DNA from: Sneathiella sp. HT1-7
Lineage (GTDB): Bacteria; Pseudomonadota; Alphaproteobacteria; Sneathiellales; Sneathiellaceae
Direction: 5' to 3'
Assembly: GCF_020731145.1 (NCBI RefSeq)
Contig: NZ_JAJFZN010000001.1
Coordinates: forward strand, 186,001 to 250,000
DNA length: 64,000 nucleotides
Below are positions 34,031 to 44,151 of the stretch, piece after piece. The notes beneath the pieces are model-generated. The model was given only the letters and a program-made list of their open reading frames with translations. It was not told where the DNA came from and searched no databases. A program made the translations under genes and the position numbers. The number at the start of each line of letters is the position of its first letter. The stretch's first letter is position 1.

Positions 34031-35788
34031 TTATTTCTGGGCCTTGATATCATCCTTAAGACCGGATTTCAGCTTTCCCTTGATGATCGGAATCTGATCT
34101 TCTGCAGGGTCGAGCCAGAGCGCCCGCTGCCACTGATAGCGCGCTTCCTCCCGGCGGCCAACGCGCCAATAGGCATCGGCAAGATGATCCGTAATCGTCG
34201 GATCCGCGGCCTCCAAAGAGACGGCCTTTTCCAGTTGCACCACCGCATCATCAAATTCGCCAAGCCGATAATAAAGCCATCCCAAGCTGTCTATAATAAA
34301 GCCGTCACGGGGGCGCAGTGAGACTGCCTTAATCAACATATCCTTGGCCTGCTCCAGATTTTCATTTCTGTCCACCCAGGAATATGCCAGATAGTTGAGA
34401 ACTTGCGGATGATCAGGCCGAAGCTCAAGTGATTTCAAAAGATCGGCCTGTGCAAGCGCCCATTGCCCGGACTGTTCGTAAGCAATTCCCCGCGCATAGT
34501 AGAGCGACCAATGCCGCTCCTGAAGTTCTGGAAGCCGTTCAATCGCACGACCGTAGTTGCGCGCCGCCTCGTTCCAATCTTTCGAATCCCGGCTGACGTC
34601 CGCAAGAACGACCAGCGCCTCAATGTCTTCCGGATAGCCGGCGGCAACCGCCTCAAGCCGATCCTTCGCCTCGTCTGTACGGCCAAGACGATACGCGACC
34701 CAGCCGGTTCGAATCCGTGCATTCTTGCCATAGGCAGAATTGGGGTTAATCTCACTATAAAGATCAAACGCTTCCTGCCATTTATTCCTATCTTCCGCAG
34801 TTTCCGCTAGTAACATCCGCCCCATTGGAAAATCCGGTTTTAACTGAAGTGCGAAATAGATATAAGTCGCCGCGACACCGACAGCGCGTTCTTGCCCTAT
34901 AATTGAGGCGGCGCTGTAAAGAGCTTCCGCCGCGCCTTCAATCGGGTCTCTTGCAATCGGTGTGATAGGTCGCCCTGCCTCGAGTTCGGCGAGTTCAAGC
35001 TGGATTGTCGGGCTCAACGGATACTTTTCGAGATAGGCGTCAAAGAGTTTCTTGACTTCATCCCGCCGACCTGTGCGATCGAGATATGCCCCATAGGACT
35101 GCACCAAACGAACGGCCCGACCGGAAGGTCCGGTGAGCGCCGCCTCATAATTCACATCCGCCAAATTCTGGTCGCCAGACAAATCACTTAGCAATGCCGC
35201 CTGATACTGCTTGAGTGCTTCAAACCCATTATACTTATCGAGAGCATTGAGTTCAGCGAGCGCCCCGTCCGTATCCCCCTGCCCCAACTTTATCCAGGAC
35301 ATAAGCAATGGTTTTAACAGAACGTTGAAGCCATTCTCAGCCGTTTTTTCCAAATTGTCGCGAGCCTGGGCGTAGTTCTTCTGGCCGAGTGCGTTAATTG
35401 CCAAAACAAGATCGGCTGTTGAACTATCTTCATCCAGCTCGATTACCTTCGGTGCAAGTGCAATTGCCCGTTTTATATCTCCCTTGGAGAGTGCGGCCTG
35501 CAATGCAATATTCAAAAGAATTCCGTCATCGCCCCGCTCGCTCAACGCATCTTCGAAATATTCAAGGGCGACTGCAGAGTCTTGCTCACGAAGGGCTTCA
35601 CGGCCCGCCAGATATTCGCCAAAATATGACGAAGGGAACATCTCTGCCGTGCCGCCAGCGTCCTGAAAAGAATCTGGTAGAGATTGACGTTCGCTTGAGG
35701 CGCTGCTCGCGGCACAAGCCCCCAACGCCGCCGTCAGAATAAAACCGCCGATAACCAGTTTGAACTTGTTCACGCCCGCGCTCGCCAT
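34031..35788 (-). CDS. TPR-repeat lipoprotein
   Basis: 585 residues from ATG 35788; an upstream in-frame start at 35887 would put a non-signal sequence in front of a clear lipoprotein signal. From 35788 the N-terminus reads as a signal ('KFKLVIGGFILTAALGACAA') with lipobox L-G-A-C, so the protein should be lipid-anchored. The rest is a long array of TPR helices, clearest towards the C-terminus ('ALAQADLLKSLELRPDHPQVLNYLAYSWVDR', 'DSLGWLYYRLGEFDDAVVQLEKAVSLEAADP'). Such proteins scaffold envelope complexes in alphaproteobacteria. ispE follows after 14 bases. Confidence 0.85.
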   Translation of the reverse strand: MASAGVNKFKLVIGGFILTAALGACAASSASSERQSLPDSFQDAGGTAEMFPSSYFGEYLAGREALREQDSAVALEYFEDALSERGDDGILLNIALQAALSKGDIKRAIALAPKVIELDEDSSTADLVLAINALGQKNYAQARDNLEKTAENGFNVLLKPLLMSWIKLGQGDTDGALAELNALDKYNGFEALKQYQAALLSDLSGDQNLADVNYEAALTGPSGRAVRLVQSYGAYLDRTGRRDEVKKLFDAYLEKYPLSPTIQLELAELEAGRPITPIARDPIEGAAEALYSAASIIGQERAVGVAATYIYFALQLKPDFPMGRMLLAETAEDRNKWQEAFDLYSEINPNSAYGKNARIRTGWVAYRLGRTDEAKDRLEAVAAGYPEDIEALVVLADVSRDSKDWNEAARNYGRAIERLPELQERHWSLYYARGIAYEQSGQWALAQADLLKSLELRPDHPQVLNYLAYSWVDRNENLEQAKDMLIKAVSLRPRDGFIIDSLGWLYYRLGEFDDAVVQLEKAVSLEAADPTITDHLADAYWRVGRREEARYQWQRALWLDPAEDQIPIIKGKLKSGLKDDIKAQK

Positions 35789-35911
35789 TTCTGTTAATTT
35801 ACCTTTACGTTTTTGATCCGACGCATGGTTCGCCGGGAAAGCCACATTTCCATAGTATGTAGGGCGTTCCCAACTAGCATGAAACAAATTTCCAGAAATT
35901 CGGGCTAATTT

Positions 35912-37561
35912 TTACATATTCGGATAGTTTGGCCCGCCGCCGCCTTCTGGAACAACCCAGTTGATATTCTGCGTCGGGTCCTTGATATCACATGTTTTGC
36001 AATGAACGCAGTTCTGGGCGTTTATCTGCAGGCGCGGATTTGATCCGTCATCATCGGTCAAGAATTCATAAACGCCGGCAGGACAAAACCGCTGTTCCGG
36101 CCCGGCATACTCAACATAATTTATAGAAACCGGAACGCTGTCATCCTTCAATGTGAGATGGATCGGCTGATCTTCTTCATGATTGGTATTCGAGAGGAAT
36201 ACCGATGATGGTTTATCGAATGTGTATACACCGTCATATTTCGGATAGTCGATTTTTTTGCAATCCTTCGCCTTTTTCAGGGCCGAATGATCATCATGAT
36301 GCTTGAACGTCCAAGGCGTCCTACCCCCCAGAATTTTGAGATCCAGCCCTGTATAGAGAGTTCCGGCAAGCAACCCCCATTTAAAGGCCGGCCGGCTATT
36401 GCGAACACGATAAAGCTCGTCATAAACCCAAGATTTTTTATAAAGCGCTGGATATGTATCCAGTACTTTGGCCGGAGCCTCCGCATTCAGTTTCATTTCG
36501 GCGACAATGGCCTCCGCGGCCATCATCCCCGACTTCATCGCGGTATGAGATCCCTTGATCTTCGGCACATTCAGGAAACCGGCGGTGCAGCCAATCAAGG
36601 CGCCGCCTGGGAAAACAAGTTCCGGCACTGATTGAAAGCCACCTTCGTTAATTGCTCGCGCGCCGTAAGAAATACGTTTACCGCCCTTCAGCATTTCCTT
36701 CATCATCGGATGGGTCTTGAACTTCTGGAACTCATCGTAAGGTGACAAATATGGATTTTCATAATCAAGTGCGACGACATAGCCGACATAGGCCTGATTG
36801 TTTTCCAGATGATAGACAAAGGAACCGCCATATGTGTTACGGTCAAGCGGCCAACCGAAGCTGTGGAAAATCTGGCCTTCCTTATGCTGCTCAGGATCCA
36901 GCTCCCACAATTCCTTGATCCCAATACCGAAAGTCTGCGGGTCGCAGTTTTCACGAAGGTTGAATTTTTCAAACAGAGTTTTGGTCAGTGAACCGCGCAC
37001 GCCTTCCGCAAAGAGGGTGTATTTGGCGTGTAGTTCCATCCCCGGCTCATAGGAGCCCTTATGCTCACCGTCGCGACCAACGCCCATATCACCGGTGGCG
37101 ACGCCTTTAACACTGCCATCCTCGTGATAGAGAACCTCTGCGGCTGCAAATCCCGGATAAACCTCGACTTCCATCGCTTCAGCCTGTTCCGCAAGCCAAC
37201 GACAGAAATTGCCAAGGCTGATGATATAATTGCCATGATTATGTAGCTGTTTCGGTAGCAGGAAGTTCGGGAAGCGGAGTTCGCTCGATTCTGTCATGAA
37301 GAAGAATTTCTCTGACTTGACCGGCGTATTGAGCGGTGCGCCCTTTTCCTTCCAGTCCGGAATCAACTCATCCAATGCTCGGGTTTCAAACACATTACCC
37401 GAGAGTATATGAGCCCCAATCTCTGAGCCTTTCTCAAGAACGCATACCGAAATGTCAATGCCGGCCTCGGCACTGAGCTGGCGCAACTTTATTGCCGCAG
37501 ATAGCCCAGCCGGGCCACCGCCGACAATAACAACATCAAACTCCATAGATTCGCGTTCCAT
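35912..37561 (-). CDS. Electron transfer flavoprotein-ubiquinone oxidoreductase
   Basis: Passes electrons from ETF, reduced by acyl-CoA dehydrogenases, into the quinone pool; a membrane-associated FAD and 4Fe-4S enzyme. About 549 residues, normal for ETF-QO. The FAD loop is '[18 protein letters not shown]' at the N-terminus. The C-terminal cluster is 'FCPAGVYEF' followed by [11 protein letters not shown], and the end reads '[12 protein letters not shown]' as usual. ATG 37561 with AGAGGC upstream; TTG 37564 also possible. It would serve the acyl-CoA dehydrogenase of the catabolic operon. ETF subunits themselves are not in this window. Confidence 0.96.
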   Translation of the reverse strand: MERESMEFDVVIVGGGPAGLSAAIKLRQLSAEAGIDISVCVLEKGSEIGAHILSGNVFETRALDELIPDWKEKGAPLNTPVKSEKFFFMTESSELRFPNFLLPKQLHNHGNYIISLGNFCRWLAEQAEAMEVEVYPGFAAAEVLYHEDGSVKGVATGDMGVGRDGEHKGSYEPGMELHAKYTLFAEGVRGSLTKTLFEKFNLRENCDPQTFGIGIKELWELDPEQHKEGQIFHSFGWPLDRNTYGGSFVYHLENNQAYVGYVVALDYENPYLSPYDEFQKFKTHPMMKEMLKGGKRISYGARAINEGGFQSVPELVFPGGALIGCTAGFLNVPKIKGSHTAMKSGMMAAEAIVAEMKLNAEAPAKVLDTYPALYKKSWVYDELYRVRNSRPAFKWGLLAGTLYTGLDLKILGGRTPWTFKHHDDHSALKKAKDCKKIDYPKYDGVYTFDKPSSVFLSNTNHEEDQPIHLTLKDDSVPVSINYVEYAGPEQRFCPAGVYEFLTDDDGSNPRLQINAQNCVHCKTCDIKDPTQNINWVVPEGGGGPNYPNM

Positions 37562-37564
37562 CAA

Positions 37565-37885
37565 AAGCCTCTTCTTGCCTTTCCGACTAATTATCAGCCG
37601 TTATTTATCATTGAACCGATGCCTTGCGCAAAGGGACCCCCTTTACCCAAATCCAGCAGATTTACTCCCGACACTATATTTTTTTTATTGCGCGTCAATC
37701 CCGATTGAGATGGATTACGGCGGTTTCCGGCCATTTAAAACGAAGCATTCAAGATAATACATCGCTAAACGCAGCGACGAACAGGAATACGGCGCACATG
37801 CGATCCAAAGGATATTTTCCTTTCACATCAAAAATCTTTCACCCGCCATCTTCTCGAAACGGAAAAAGGGCTGCTATGATATGGC
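37565..37885. promoter_or_regulatory. Divergent intergenic region etf-QO / UDG
   Basis: About 320 bases between two divergent starts. It must contain both promoters; I find no clear operator, RNA gene or ORF. Confidence 0.4.
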
Positions 37886-38686
37886 ATGCAATCTGAAATT
37901 GACATGGCGGCATTGCTCCGCTTCTATCTCGACGCGGGGGTAACGGAAACGATTGGCGAAGAGCCGGTTAATCGCTATCAATTAGCCGCGCAACAACCAT
38001 TATCCTCAGAATCACCCTCCGTCTGCCCGACGCCCACTGTCAAAACCAACCATCTGAAACCCGCCGCTCAAAACGCGCCGATCCCTACCCTCGCCGAAGG
38101 GGTTCGTGAGGCACAGGAACTAGCCCTCAATTGCGAGAACCTTGAGGCGCTTCGGCAAACAATTGAAAATTTTGAGCATTGTTCACTAAAAAAGCTGGCG
38201 AGCCATACCGTATTTGCCGAGGGCACCCCTGGCGCAAAGCTGATGATCATCGACCGGCAACCATCCAGTGATGAAGATCGGAGCGGGCTCCCGTTTTCCG
38301 GTTCCGCCGGACAACTACTCGATAAAATGCTGGCAGCTATCGGCCTTGAACGTGATGAAGTCTATCTTGCGAGTGCGATCCCCTGGCGACCACCGGGGGG
38401 ACGAACCCCGACGGATGAAGAACGCGCTCTTTGCCTGCCCTTCGCTCTCCGCCATATTGAGCTTGCCAAACCCACCTGTGTTCTGGCCTGCGGAGAAGCC
38501 GCCGGACACCTGCTGGACCGCAAAACAGGTATCAACAAACTCCGCGGCAAATGGAATGATTTGCAAATTGGGGAAGTTCGCGCAAAAATGCTGCCGACTT
38601 TTCATCCGGCCTTTTTAATTGACCAACCAGGTGCAAAAAAACTTGCCTGGGCGGACCTACTCAGTCTGAAGGCAGAAATGGAATAA
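37886..38686 (+). CDS. Family-4 type uracil-DNA glycosylase with altered motif A
   Basis: 266 residues of the 4Fe-4S uracil-DNA glycosylase family, which removes uracil from DNA. Matches: 'RSGLPFSGSAGQLLDKMLAAIGLERDEVYLASAIPWRPPGGRTPTDEE' (128-180), 'CLPFALRHIELAKP' and 'TFHPAFLIDQPGAKKLAWADLL' with H240. Motif A is unusual: normal members have G-E-A/G-P-G-x-x-E-D, here D123-R124-Q125-P126-S127-S-D-E-D, so the catalytic-site Glu becomes Arg. C99, C183 and C198 are candidate cluster ligands; a fourth is not obvious. The N-terminal ~90 residues are a low-complexity extension. Ribosome site is weak. Activity could be lost or redirected. Confidence 0.85.
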   Translation: MQSEIDMAALLRFYLDAGVTETIGEEPVNRYQLAAQQPLSSESPSVCPTPTVKTNHLKPAAQNAPIPTLAEGVREAQELALNCENLEALRQTIENFEHCSLKKLASHTVFAEGTPGAKLMIIDRQPSSDEDRSGLPFSGSAGQLLDKMLAAIGLERDEVYLASAIPWRPPGGRTPTDEERALCLPFALRHIELAKPTCVLACGEAAGHLLDRKTGINKLRGKWNDLQIGEVRAKMLPTFHPAFLIDQPGAKKLAWADLLSLKAEME

Positions 38687-38755
38687 AAACAATAACCTTT
38701 TCCTAACGGGTTGAACTTACCCTGTGGATCACACTTTATTTTTGTTGTCTGGCCT

Positions 38756-40531
38756 ATGAAGCATTTCCCCAGATTGATCGCCGCGATAGCATTTGTGATG
38801 TCCGCCCTAGTGATGACGGGGCCGATCGCCGTGGCAGGCACAGTGCCTTCCGTTCTATCGCCTACAGACATAGAAAGATATCAAGAGATATTTGTCTTGC
38901 AGGAACAGGGTAAATGGAAGAAGGCCGACGCGCTGATAAAATCACTTTCGAACAATATTCTTATTGGCCATGTCAGATTCCAGCGGTACATGCACCCAAC
39001 TAAGTACCGCGCAAACTATGAAGAACTTCACCTATGGATGAAGGCCTATTCTGACCATCCAGGAGCGTATCGCCTATATAAGCTCGCAAAGAGTCGCCGG
39101 CCTAAAGGGTGGAAACCTCTACCCGAGGCACTTCATGGCCGCTATCTCGGAGGAACTGGCCCAGGGCAGCCCGTTTTCCTCTCGCGCTCCTATAAAAGCA
39201 AACGCAAAAGATCGGCGCAAACGCGCAATGATGTCGCCCATGCCAAGCGTGCCGTAAAGCAATATCTCTATCGAGATCAGCCGACCAAAGCCGCGAAATT
39301 TCTTCGCCAGAAAAAGATCCGGAAGCTTCTTGATCAAGTAGAACTTGACCAACTTCGAGAAAGAATCTCGAAAAGCTATTTTTTATATGCGCGCGATGAA
39401 CAGGCGATTGAGTTCGCCGAAGCCGCTCTCAAAAACTCCCGCAAATATGTTCCTCTCGCGGATTGGACGGCCGGGCTCGCCGCATGGCGCCTAGGTCGAA
39501 TTGACAAAGCCGCCGAACATTTTGCCGCATTGGCAGAAGTCAGCCGGATTTCGGACTGGAATTACACTGCCGCCAACTGGTGGGCATCGCGCGCGTACCT
39601 GAAACTTGGGAGCCCGGAAAAAGCATATCTTTTCCTAGAACGGACGGCGAGCCAGCCGCGCACGTTTTATGGTTTGCTTGCGCTGCGTCAGCTTGGGATC
39701 GAAAAACCGTTCAGTTGGGATTTGCCAACGCTGACGTCAGAGCAAATTTCATGGTTGATGAAAATCCCATCCGCCAAACGCGCCGTTGCCTTAAGTGAGA
39801 TCGGGCAATATGATCTCGCAGCACAGGAGTTGAGGGCCGCTTTTCCGAGCGCAAATGACAAGCTAGCGCCTATGCTACTGGCACTTTCCGAGCAAATCGG
39901 TGCGCCCTCTGTTGCTATGCGCATTGGGCTCTTTCTTTGGGAAAATGAAGACAAGCCTTGGGACGCCGCGATTTACCCAATGCCGAAATGGTCGCCGAAG
40001 AATGGCTTCAAGGTGGACCGCGCCCTACTCTACGCCTTTATGCGTCAGGAATCCGGCTTTTACTCTCTGGCGCGAAGTGGAGCCGGGGCAAAGGGCCTTA
40101 TGCAGATCATGCCGTCGACGGCGAGCTATCTTTCCGGTGACCGATCGCTTCGTAACAAAAACAACAAGAAGCTATTTGACCCGGCCTTTAATCTGGAACT
40201 CGGTCAGAAATACCTGACCTATCTAATGAAATATAAAGATGTCGACACCAATCTCTTCAATCTTACTGCGGCCTATAACGGAGGCCCCGGAAATCTGAAG
40301 AAATGGAAGTCAGAAACCAAATATAATGATGATCCACTCTTTTTCATTGAAGCAATGCCAAGCAAGGAAACCCGGAATTTTATAAAAAGGGTTTTGACAA
40401 ATTTCTGGATATACCGTCATCGTATGGGACAGGATCTACCCGCGCTTGATCAGATTGCGCAGGGTGAATGGCCTGAATATCAACCCCTTGATCGCTGGGA
40501 AAACGAGGTCGCAGATAATGCCCGGAATTGA
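38756..40531 (+). CDS. Soluble lytic murein transglycosylase (Slt70-like)
   Basis: Periplasmic enzyme that cleaves peptidoglycan between MurNAc and GlcNAc to 1,6-anhydro products. 591 residues from ATG 38756, which gives a signal peptide ('LIAAIAFVMSALVMTGPIAVAG'); a TTG at 38711 would bury it. The first ~400 residues are helical superhelix ('NYTAANWWASRAYLKLGSPEKAYLFL' etc.), followed by the SLT domain with catalytic Glu in 'FMRQESGF', 'GLMQIMPSTASYL' and 'LTAAYNGGPGNL'. Its last 14 bases overlap the start of moaB. Typical architecture of Slt70. Confidence 0.93.
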   Translation: MKHFPRLIAAIAFVMSALVMTGPIAVAGTVPSVLSPTDIERYQEIFVLQEQGKWKKADALIKSLSNNILIGHVRFQRYMHPTKYRANYEELHLWMKAYSDHPGAYRLYKLAKSRRPKGWKPLPEALHGRYLGGTGPGQPVFLSRSYKSKRKRSAQTRNDVAHAKRAVKQYLYRDQPTKAAKFLRQKKIRKLLDQVELDQLRERISKSYFLYARDEQAIEFAEAALKNSRKYVPLADWTAGLAAWRLGRIDKAAEHFAALAEVSRISDWNYTAANWWASRAYLKLGSPEKAYLFLERTASQPRTFYGLLALRQLGIEKPFSWDLPTLTSEQISWLMKIPSAKRAVALSEIGQYDLAAQELRAAFPSANDKLAPMLLALSEQIGAPSVAMRIGLFLWENEDKPWDAAIYPMPKWSPKNGFKVDRALLYAFMRQESGFYSLARSGAGAKGLMQIMPSTASYLSGDRSLRNKNNKKLFDPAFNLELGQKYLTYLMKYKDVDTNLFNLTAAYNGGPGNLKKWKSETKYNDDPLFFIEAMPSKETRNFIKRVLTNFWIYRHRMGQDLPALDQIAQGEWPEYQPLDRWENEVADNARN

Positions 40532-41066
40532 CACATCCCGTCCCTTTATCAAAGTACGGATCGCTGTGCTGACCGTATCCGACAGTCGGGGTCTGGCAGA
40601 GGATAAGTCGGGCCAGACACTTGTAGACCGCCTGGAAGCGGCGGGGCATACGCTCGCCGACAGGCAGATTGTTCGCGACGAGATTGCCGATATCCAGAAT
40701 ATTGTTAATCAATGGCTTGTTGATGATAATGTCGATGTGGTGATCTCAACCGGCGGCACCGGCGTAACCGGGCGTGACATAACACCGGAGGCTTTCGGGG
40801 CACTCTATGAAAAAGAAATCCCGGGCTTTGGAGAACTCTTTCGCATGTTGAGCTATCAGAAAATCGGCACCTCAACAATTCAGTCCCGTGCAAGTGCTGG
40901 CGTCGCGCGCGGCACCTATCTATTTGCGCTTCCGGGTTCAACCGGGGCAGTGAAGGATGCGTGGGACGATATTCTTGTCCACCAACTTGATTACCGTTTC
41001 ATGCCCTGTAATTTTGTCGAACTGTTCGATCGTCTACAGGAACATGAAAAGCGATCGAAAAGCTGA
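40518..41066 (+). CDS. moaB: Molybdenum cofactor biosynthesis protein MoaB
   Basis: About 182 residues of the MoaB/MogA fold, which binds molybdopterin and takes part in its adenylylation or insertion of Mo. 'VLTVSDSRGLAEDKSGQTLVDRLEAAGH' and 'VDVVISTGGTGVTGRDITPEA' are the family signatures, with 'FALPGSTGAVKDAWDDILVHQLD' near the C-terminus. Start ATG 40518, inside the end of the slt gene, has GAGG 9 bases upstream. The N-terminus otherwise would run back through the transglycosylase, so overlapping translation is the natural reading. No other moa gene lies nearby. Confidence 0.94.
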   Translation: MPGIDTSRPFIKVRIAVLTVSDSRGLAEDKSGQTLVDRLEAAGHTLADRQIVRDEIADIQNIVNQWLVDDNVDVVISTGGTGVTGRDITPEAFGALYEKEIPGFGELFRMLSYQKIGTSTIQSRASAGVARGTYLFALPGSTGAVKDAWDDILVHQLDYRFMPCNFVELFDRLQEHEKRSKS

Positions 41067-41174
41067 ACTGATTGATCTGAAAATCGAATTTTCAACCAAA
41101 AGGAAACTCAATTTTAATTTTTCGTTTGCTAAAATGTTGCAGGATTTGCCCTCAAACAGAATCTAGAAATTAAA

Positions 41175-41534
41175 ATGAAACGAGTTTTTATAACTACAGG
41201 TTACCGTGGCCATAACCGCAAAGACCATCGCTTTGAGGTGCCGAAGCTTCATCTCACGTTAGGAACGCATGAGTTCGCTACTTATGACTGGAGCCTTGGC
41301 GGATTTCGCATAGATGATTTTGCGGGACGCCCGCCAGTCGGGGAGAAGGTGTTTGTCCGAAAGATTGCCTACGATACGGATAGAACCGCGCCAACCAATT
41401 CCGTTGCCGTCGTCACACGTGTTCTGCTCGGGAAGAATCAAGTTGCCTTCAGCTTTAACAAGCTGGATGAGGCGGCATATGATTTTCTGGAAAAAGCCAG
41501 TATGCACCGCCTAAGCCAGTTGGCAAAAGGGTAG
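41175..41534 (+). CDS. PilZ-domain protein
   Basis: 119 residues, essentially one PilZ domain. The c-di-GMP-binding signature is present: R-K-D-H-R near 15-19 and D-W-S-L-G-G near 40-45, the standard R-x3-R and D/N-x-S-x-x-G pair. It is thus probably a cytoplasmic c-di-GMP receptor acting on motility, exopolysaccharide or cell envelope. No enzyme domain is fused. It stands between moaB and a converging secreted-protein gene; no diguanylate cyclase is nearby. Confidence 0.85.
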   Translation: MKRVFITTGYRGHNRKDHRFEVPKLHLTLGTHEFATYDWSLGGFRIDDFAGRPPVGEKVFVRKIAYDTDRTAPTNSVAVVTRVLLGKNQVAFSFNKLDEAAYDFLEKASMHRLSQLAKG

Positions 41535-41605
41535 CCTGTATCAACGGAGCAGCGCGAAAATCTTCGGTAGAAATATTCGCACCGCCCTTGATGGACAGGC
41601 ATGCA

Positions 41606-42292
41606 TCAAACGGGTCTCCAGTAGCCACTTTGTGACAAGCAGGACTCTTCCACACTTGTTGTTGTCCGTCCGCGATAGGTGAGTGTTTGCCTGTATTGCT
41701 TGCAGAGATTGCCATAGGCGTCATACCCCTTTCGAAGGATGGCAATACTTCCGCTCCGCCCGCCGTCGCGCCATGACGTAATATGCCCGACTGGCCTATC
41801 CAATGCCGTGTATAAAGCCTGATGATGATGCTCAATCTGGCGCGCGGTCAGCTCGACCACAAAGCGCACATTTATAAATGGCCAATAGATTTCGCGGTAG
41901 GGGTGATGGCCGTAGTAACGCGGTGCGTATGCGGGTTTCACATAGACATATTTTGGCCGGTACGAATGATAGGAATGCTTCTTGGATTGAGACTGATATT
42001 TCGGTGAAACATAAATAACCCTTTTCGGCGATGCGTAGACTACCTTCGTCCCATGCCGCTTTGAAGACGCCGTCCTGTGAGCTTGTCTATTTTTGGAATG
42101 TTGAGGGCCATAGGTGATATTCTGCCCGACATTGGCCGAGCCTTTATTCCCTTTGCTGTAAACTAAAGTACTCTGCCCCTTTGATCCCTTGGAGGCGGAG
42201 CCATGCTTACCGCTCTGCCAGCTATCCGCTTGCGCGATGGAAACACCACCTATCATTATCGCTCCAAGCAGGAGAGTTCCGAATTTTTGCAT
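41606..42292 (-). CDS. Exported basic protein with C-terminal surface-antigen-like domain
   Basis: 228 residues with a signal peptide (residues 1-22, 'LLLGAIMIGGVSIAQA'). The mature N-terminal ~110 residues are low complexity, rich in Gly, Ser, Lys, His and Tyr. The C-terminal ~80 residues ('HQALYTALDRPVGHITSWRDGGRSGSIAILRKGYDAYGNLCKQYR') resemble the 17-kDa surface-antigen/RT0821 C-terminal domain with two Cys that could form a disulphide. It probably binds the envelope or peptidoglycan; function unknown. Head-to-head with the radical SAM gene. Confidence 0.7.
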   Translation of the reverse strand: MQKFGTLLLGAIMIGGVSIAQADSWQSGKHGSASKGSKGQSTLVYSKGNKGSANVGQNITYGPQHSKNRQAHRTASSKRHGTKVVYASPKRVIYVSPKYQSQSKKHSYHSYRPKYVYVKPAYAPRYYGHHPYREIYWPFINVRFVVELTARQIEHHHQALYTALDRPVGHITSWRDGGRSGSIAILRKGYDAYGNLCKQYRQTLTYRGRTTTSVEESCLSQSGYWRPV

Positions 42293-42412
42293 CTTCCTGT
42301 TCCTTCCTCGTTGCTGGTTTCTTATTTATACGTCCAGCATTTCAGATCCGGTCGCATCACTATTCATTATTATGTTCTTGTTTTGTTCTTTTTGGTTCGA
42401 TATATTGACCAT

Positions 42413-43507
42413 ATGCTAGACAATCAGATCATCCCATTTGATAAAAACAGACGGCATGGGCGCGGCGCAACTGCCAACCCAGACGGACGGTTTGAGATTG
42501 TCGAACGGGATTTCATTGATGATGGCTGGGCACCTGCTGAGCAGGACGATACAGACCGTTTGAAAACGACGGTTACGATTGAGCGGCCAAAATCCATTCT
42601 CAGCCGGAATATGTCACCGGACCTTCCTTTTGACCGATCTGTTAACGCCTATCGGGGTTGTGAGCATGGATGCATTTATTGTTATGCCCGACCAAGCCAT
42701 GGCTATATGAATCTCTCTGCCGGGCTCGATTTTGAAAGCAAGCTATTTGCAAAGCCGAACGCGGCGGAGTTGCTGGCCGCCGAGATATCCCGTCCCTCCT
42801 ATCAATGTAAACCCATCGCTCTCGGCACAAACACTGACCCTTATCAACCGATTGAGAGAAAGCTTAAAATCACACGGGAGATTATCCAACTGTTGGCCGA
42901 GACGAGGCATCCCTTCACGATCACAACAAAATCCGATCTTGTGTTGCGGGATCTTGATATTCTGGCTCCGTTGGCAAAGGACAACCTTGTTTCCGTTGGT
43001 ATATCGGTGACCACACTCGACAGAAACTTAGCCCGTGTTATGGAGCCAAGGGCAAGCGCCCCGCATAAACGTCTCGCCGCAATCGAGGCGTTAAGCAAGG
43101 CTGGAGTTAAGACTTTAGTTCAGGCCTCCCCCATTATTCCGGGCCTTAACGATCATGAACTAGAACGCATTTTGATGGAATGTAGAGACAAGGGTGCGGA
43201 AAGTGCAATTTATCTCCTTCTGCGGTTACCGATGGATGTTGCGGGTCTCTTTGAGAACTGGCTTTGGGAAAATTTTCCGGACAGAGCCGCACGGGTGATG
43301 AAGCTTGTCCGTTCTACCCGAGGCGGGAAGGATTATTATGCAGAATTCGGAAAACGGATGGTCGGAACCGGTCCCTATGCGGCACTTATCAACAAGAGAT
43401 TTCGTCTTGCCTGTCAGCAACTCGGGTTTGAGGGCAGTAAGTATAGCCTTGCAACCGACCTTTTCATGAAACCGGGCCGCGACAAGCGACAAATGAATTT
43501 ATTTTAG
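42413..43507 (+). CDS. PA0069-family radical SAM protein
   Basis: 364 residues from ATG 42413; the frame is open further up but the sequence there is not protein-like and overlaps the divergent gene's 5' region. Radical SAM cluster C83-x3-C87-x2-C90 (C-E-H-G-C-I-Y-C) is preceded by 'NAYRGC', and 'LGTNTDPYQPIERKLKITREIIQLL' and 'VSVGISVTTLDRNLARVMEPRASAPHKRL' are typical of the PA0069/SplB-related group. The reaction is not established for this family. N-terminal ~70 residues carry the usual 'GRGATANPDGRFE' lead. No ribosome site stands out. Confidence 0.9.
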   Translation: MLDNQIIPFDKNRRHGRGATANPDGRFEIVERDFIDDGWAPAEQDDTDRLKTTVTIERPKSILSRNMSPDLPFDRSVNAYRGCEHGCIYCYARPSHGYMNLSAGLDFESKLFAKPNAAELLAAEISRPSYQCKPIALGTNTDPYQPIERKLKITREIIQLLAETRHPFTITTKSDLVLRDLDILAPLAKDNLVSVGISVTTLDRNLARVMEPRASAPHKRLAAIEALSKAGVKTLVQASPIIPGLNDHELERILMECRDKGAESAIYLLLRLPMDVAGLFENWLWENFPDRAARVMKLVRSTRGGKDYYAEFGKRMVGTGPYAALINKRFRLACQQLGFEGSKYSLATDLFMKPGRDKRQMNLF

Positions 43508-43533
43508 GTCGAAGTGCATGTTATTGAAGGGAT

Positions 43534-44151
43534 ATGAACCGCCCTATCCCAACATACCCGGATTTATCGTTTGAATTGCTTGAAACAGGTCGGGTTGTCG
43601 GCATTGATGAAGTTGGTCGCGGCCCATTTGCTGGCCCGGTGGTTGCCGCTGCGGTCATTCTTGATCAAAACAACATCCCGGATGGTATGCAGGACAGCAA
43701 AAAACTCTCAAAAGCGAAGCGCGAAGAACTTTATGGCGCCATCTACGAATCCGCAGTTGTCGGCATCGGAGAAGCCAGCGTTCAGGAAATTGATACGCAT
43801 AATATTCTTGGAGCAAGTCTGATTGCCATGCGCCGCGCAATGGAGGCCCTTCCTTTCCGTCCCGATGTCGCTCTAGTCGATGGAAACAGGGACCCGAAAC
43901 TAGGCATTCCGACGCACCTAATTGTCAAAGGCGATGGCCGTTCTCTCTCCATTGCGGCTGCTTCGATAGTGGCAAAAGTAACACGAGACCGGAAAATGTG
44001 TACTCTTGCGGAGACGTATCCGCACTACGGATGGGAGAAAAATGCCGGATATGGCACGGCGGAGCACCGCAAGGGATTGCGTGATTTTGGCATCACACCA
44101 CAACATAGGCGAAGTTTTGCGCCTATCCGCGCGCTCATTAGTGATGATTAA
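43534..44151 (+). CDS. rnhB: Ribonuclease HII
   Basis: 205-residue endonuclease that cuts the RNA strand of RNA-DNA hybrids and single ribonucleotides in DNA. The active site is complete: 'GIDEVGRGPFAGPVVAAAV' supplies Asp and Glu, 'ALVDGN' gives the next Asp, and 'AAASIVAKVTRDR' with 'YPHYGWEKNAGYGTAEH' are the family C-terminal motifs. AAGGG precedes ATG 43534. ccrM follows after 107 bases; these two genes are neighbours in many alphaproteobacteria. A type I RNase H is also present in the window (62856). Confidence 0.97.
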   Translation: MNRPIPTYPDLSFELLETGRVVGIDEVGRGPFAGPVVAAAVILDQNNIPDGMQDSKKLSKAKREELYGAIYESAVVGIGEASVQEIDTHNILGASLIAMRRAMEALPFRPDVALVDGNRDPKLGIPTHLIVKGDGRSLSIAAASIVAKVTRDRKMCTLAETYPHYGWEKNAGYGTAEHRKGLRDFGITPQHRRSFAPIRALISDD

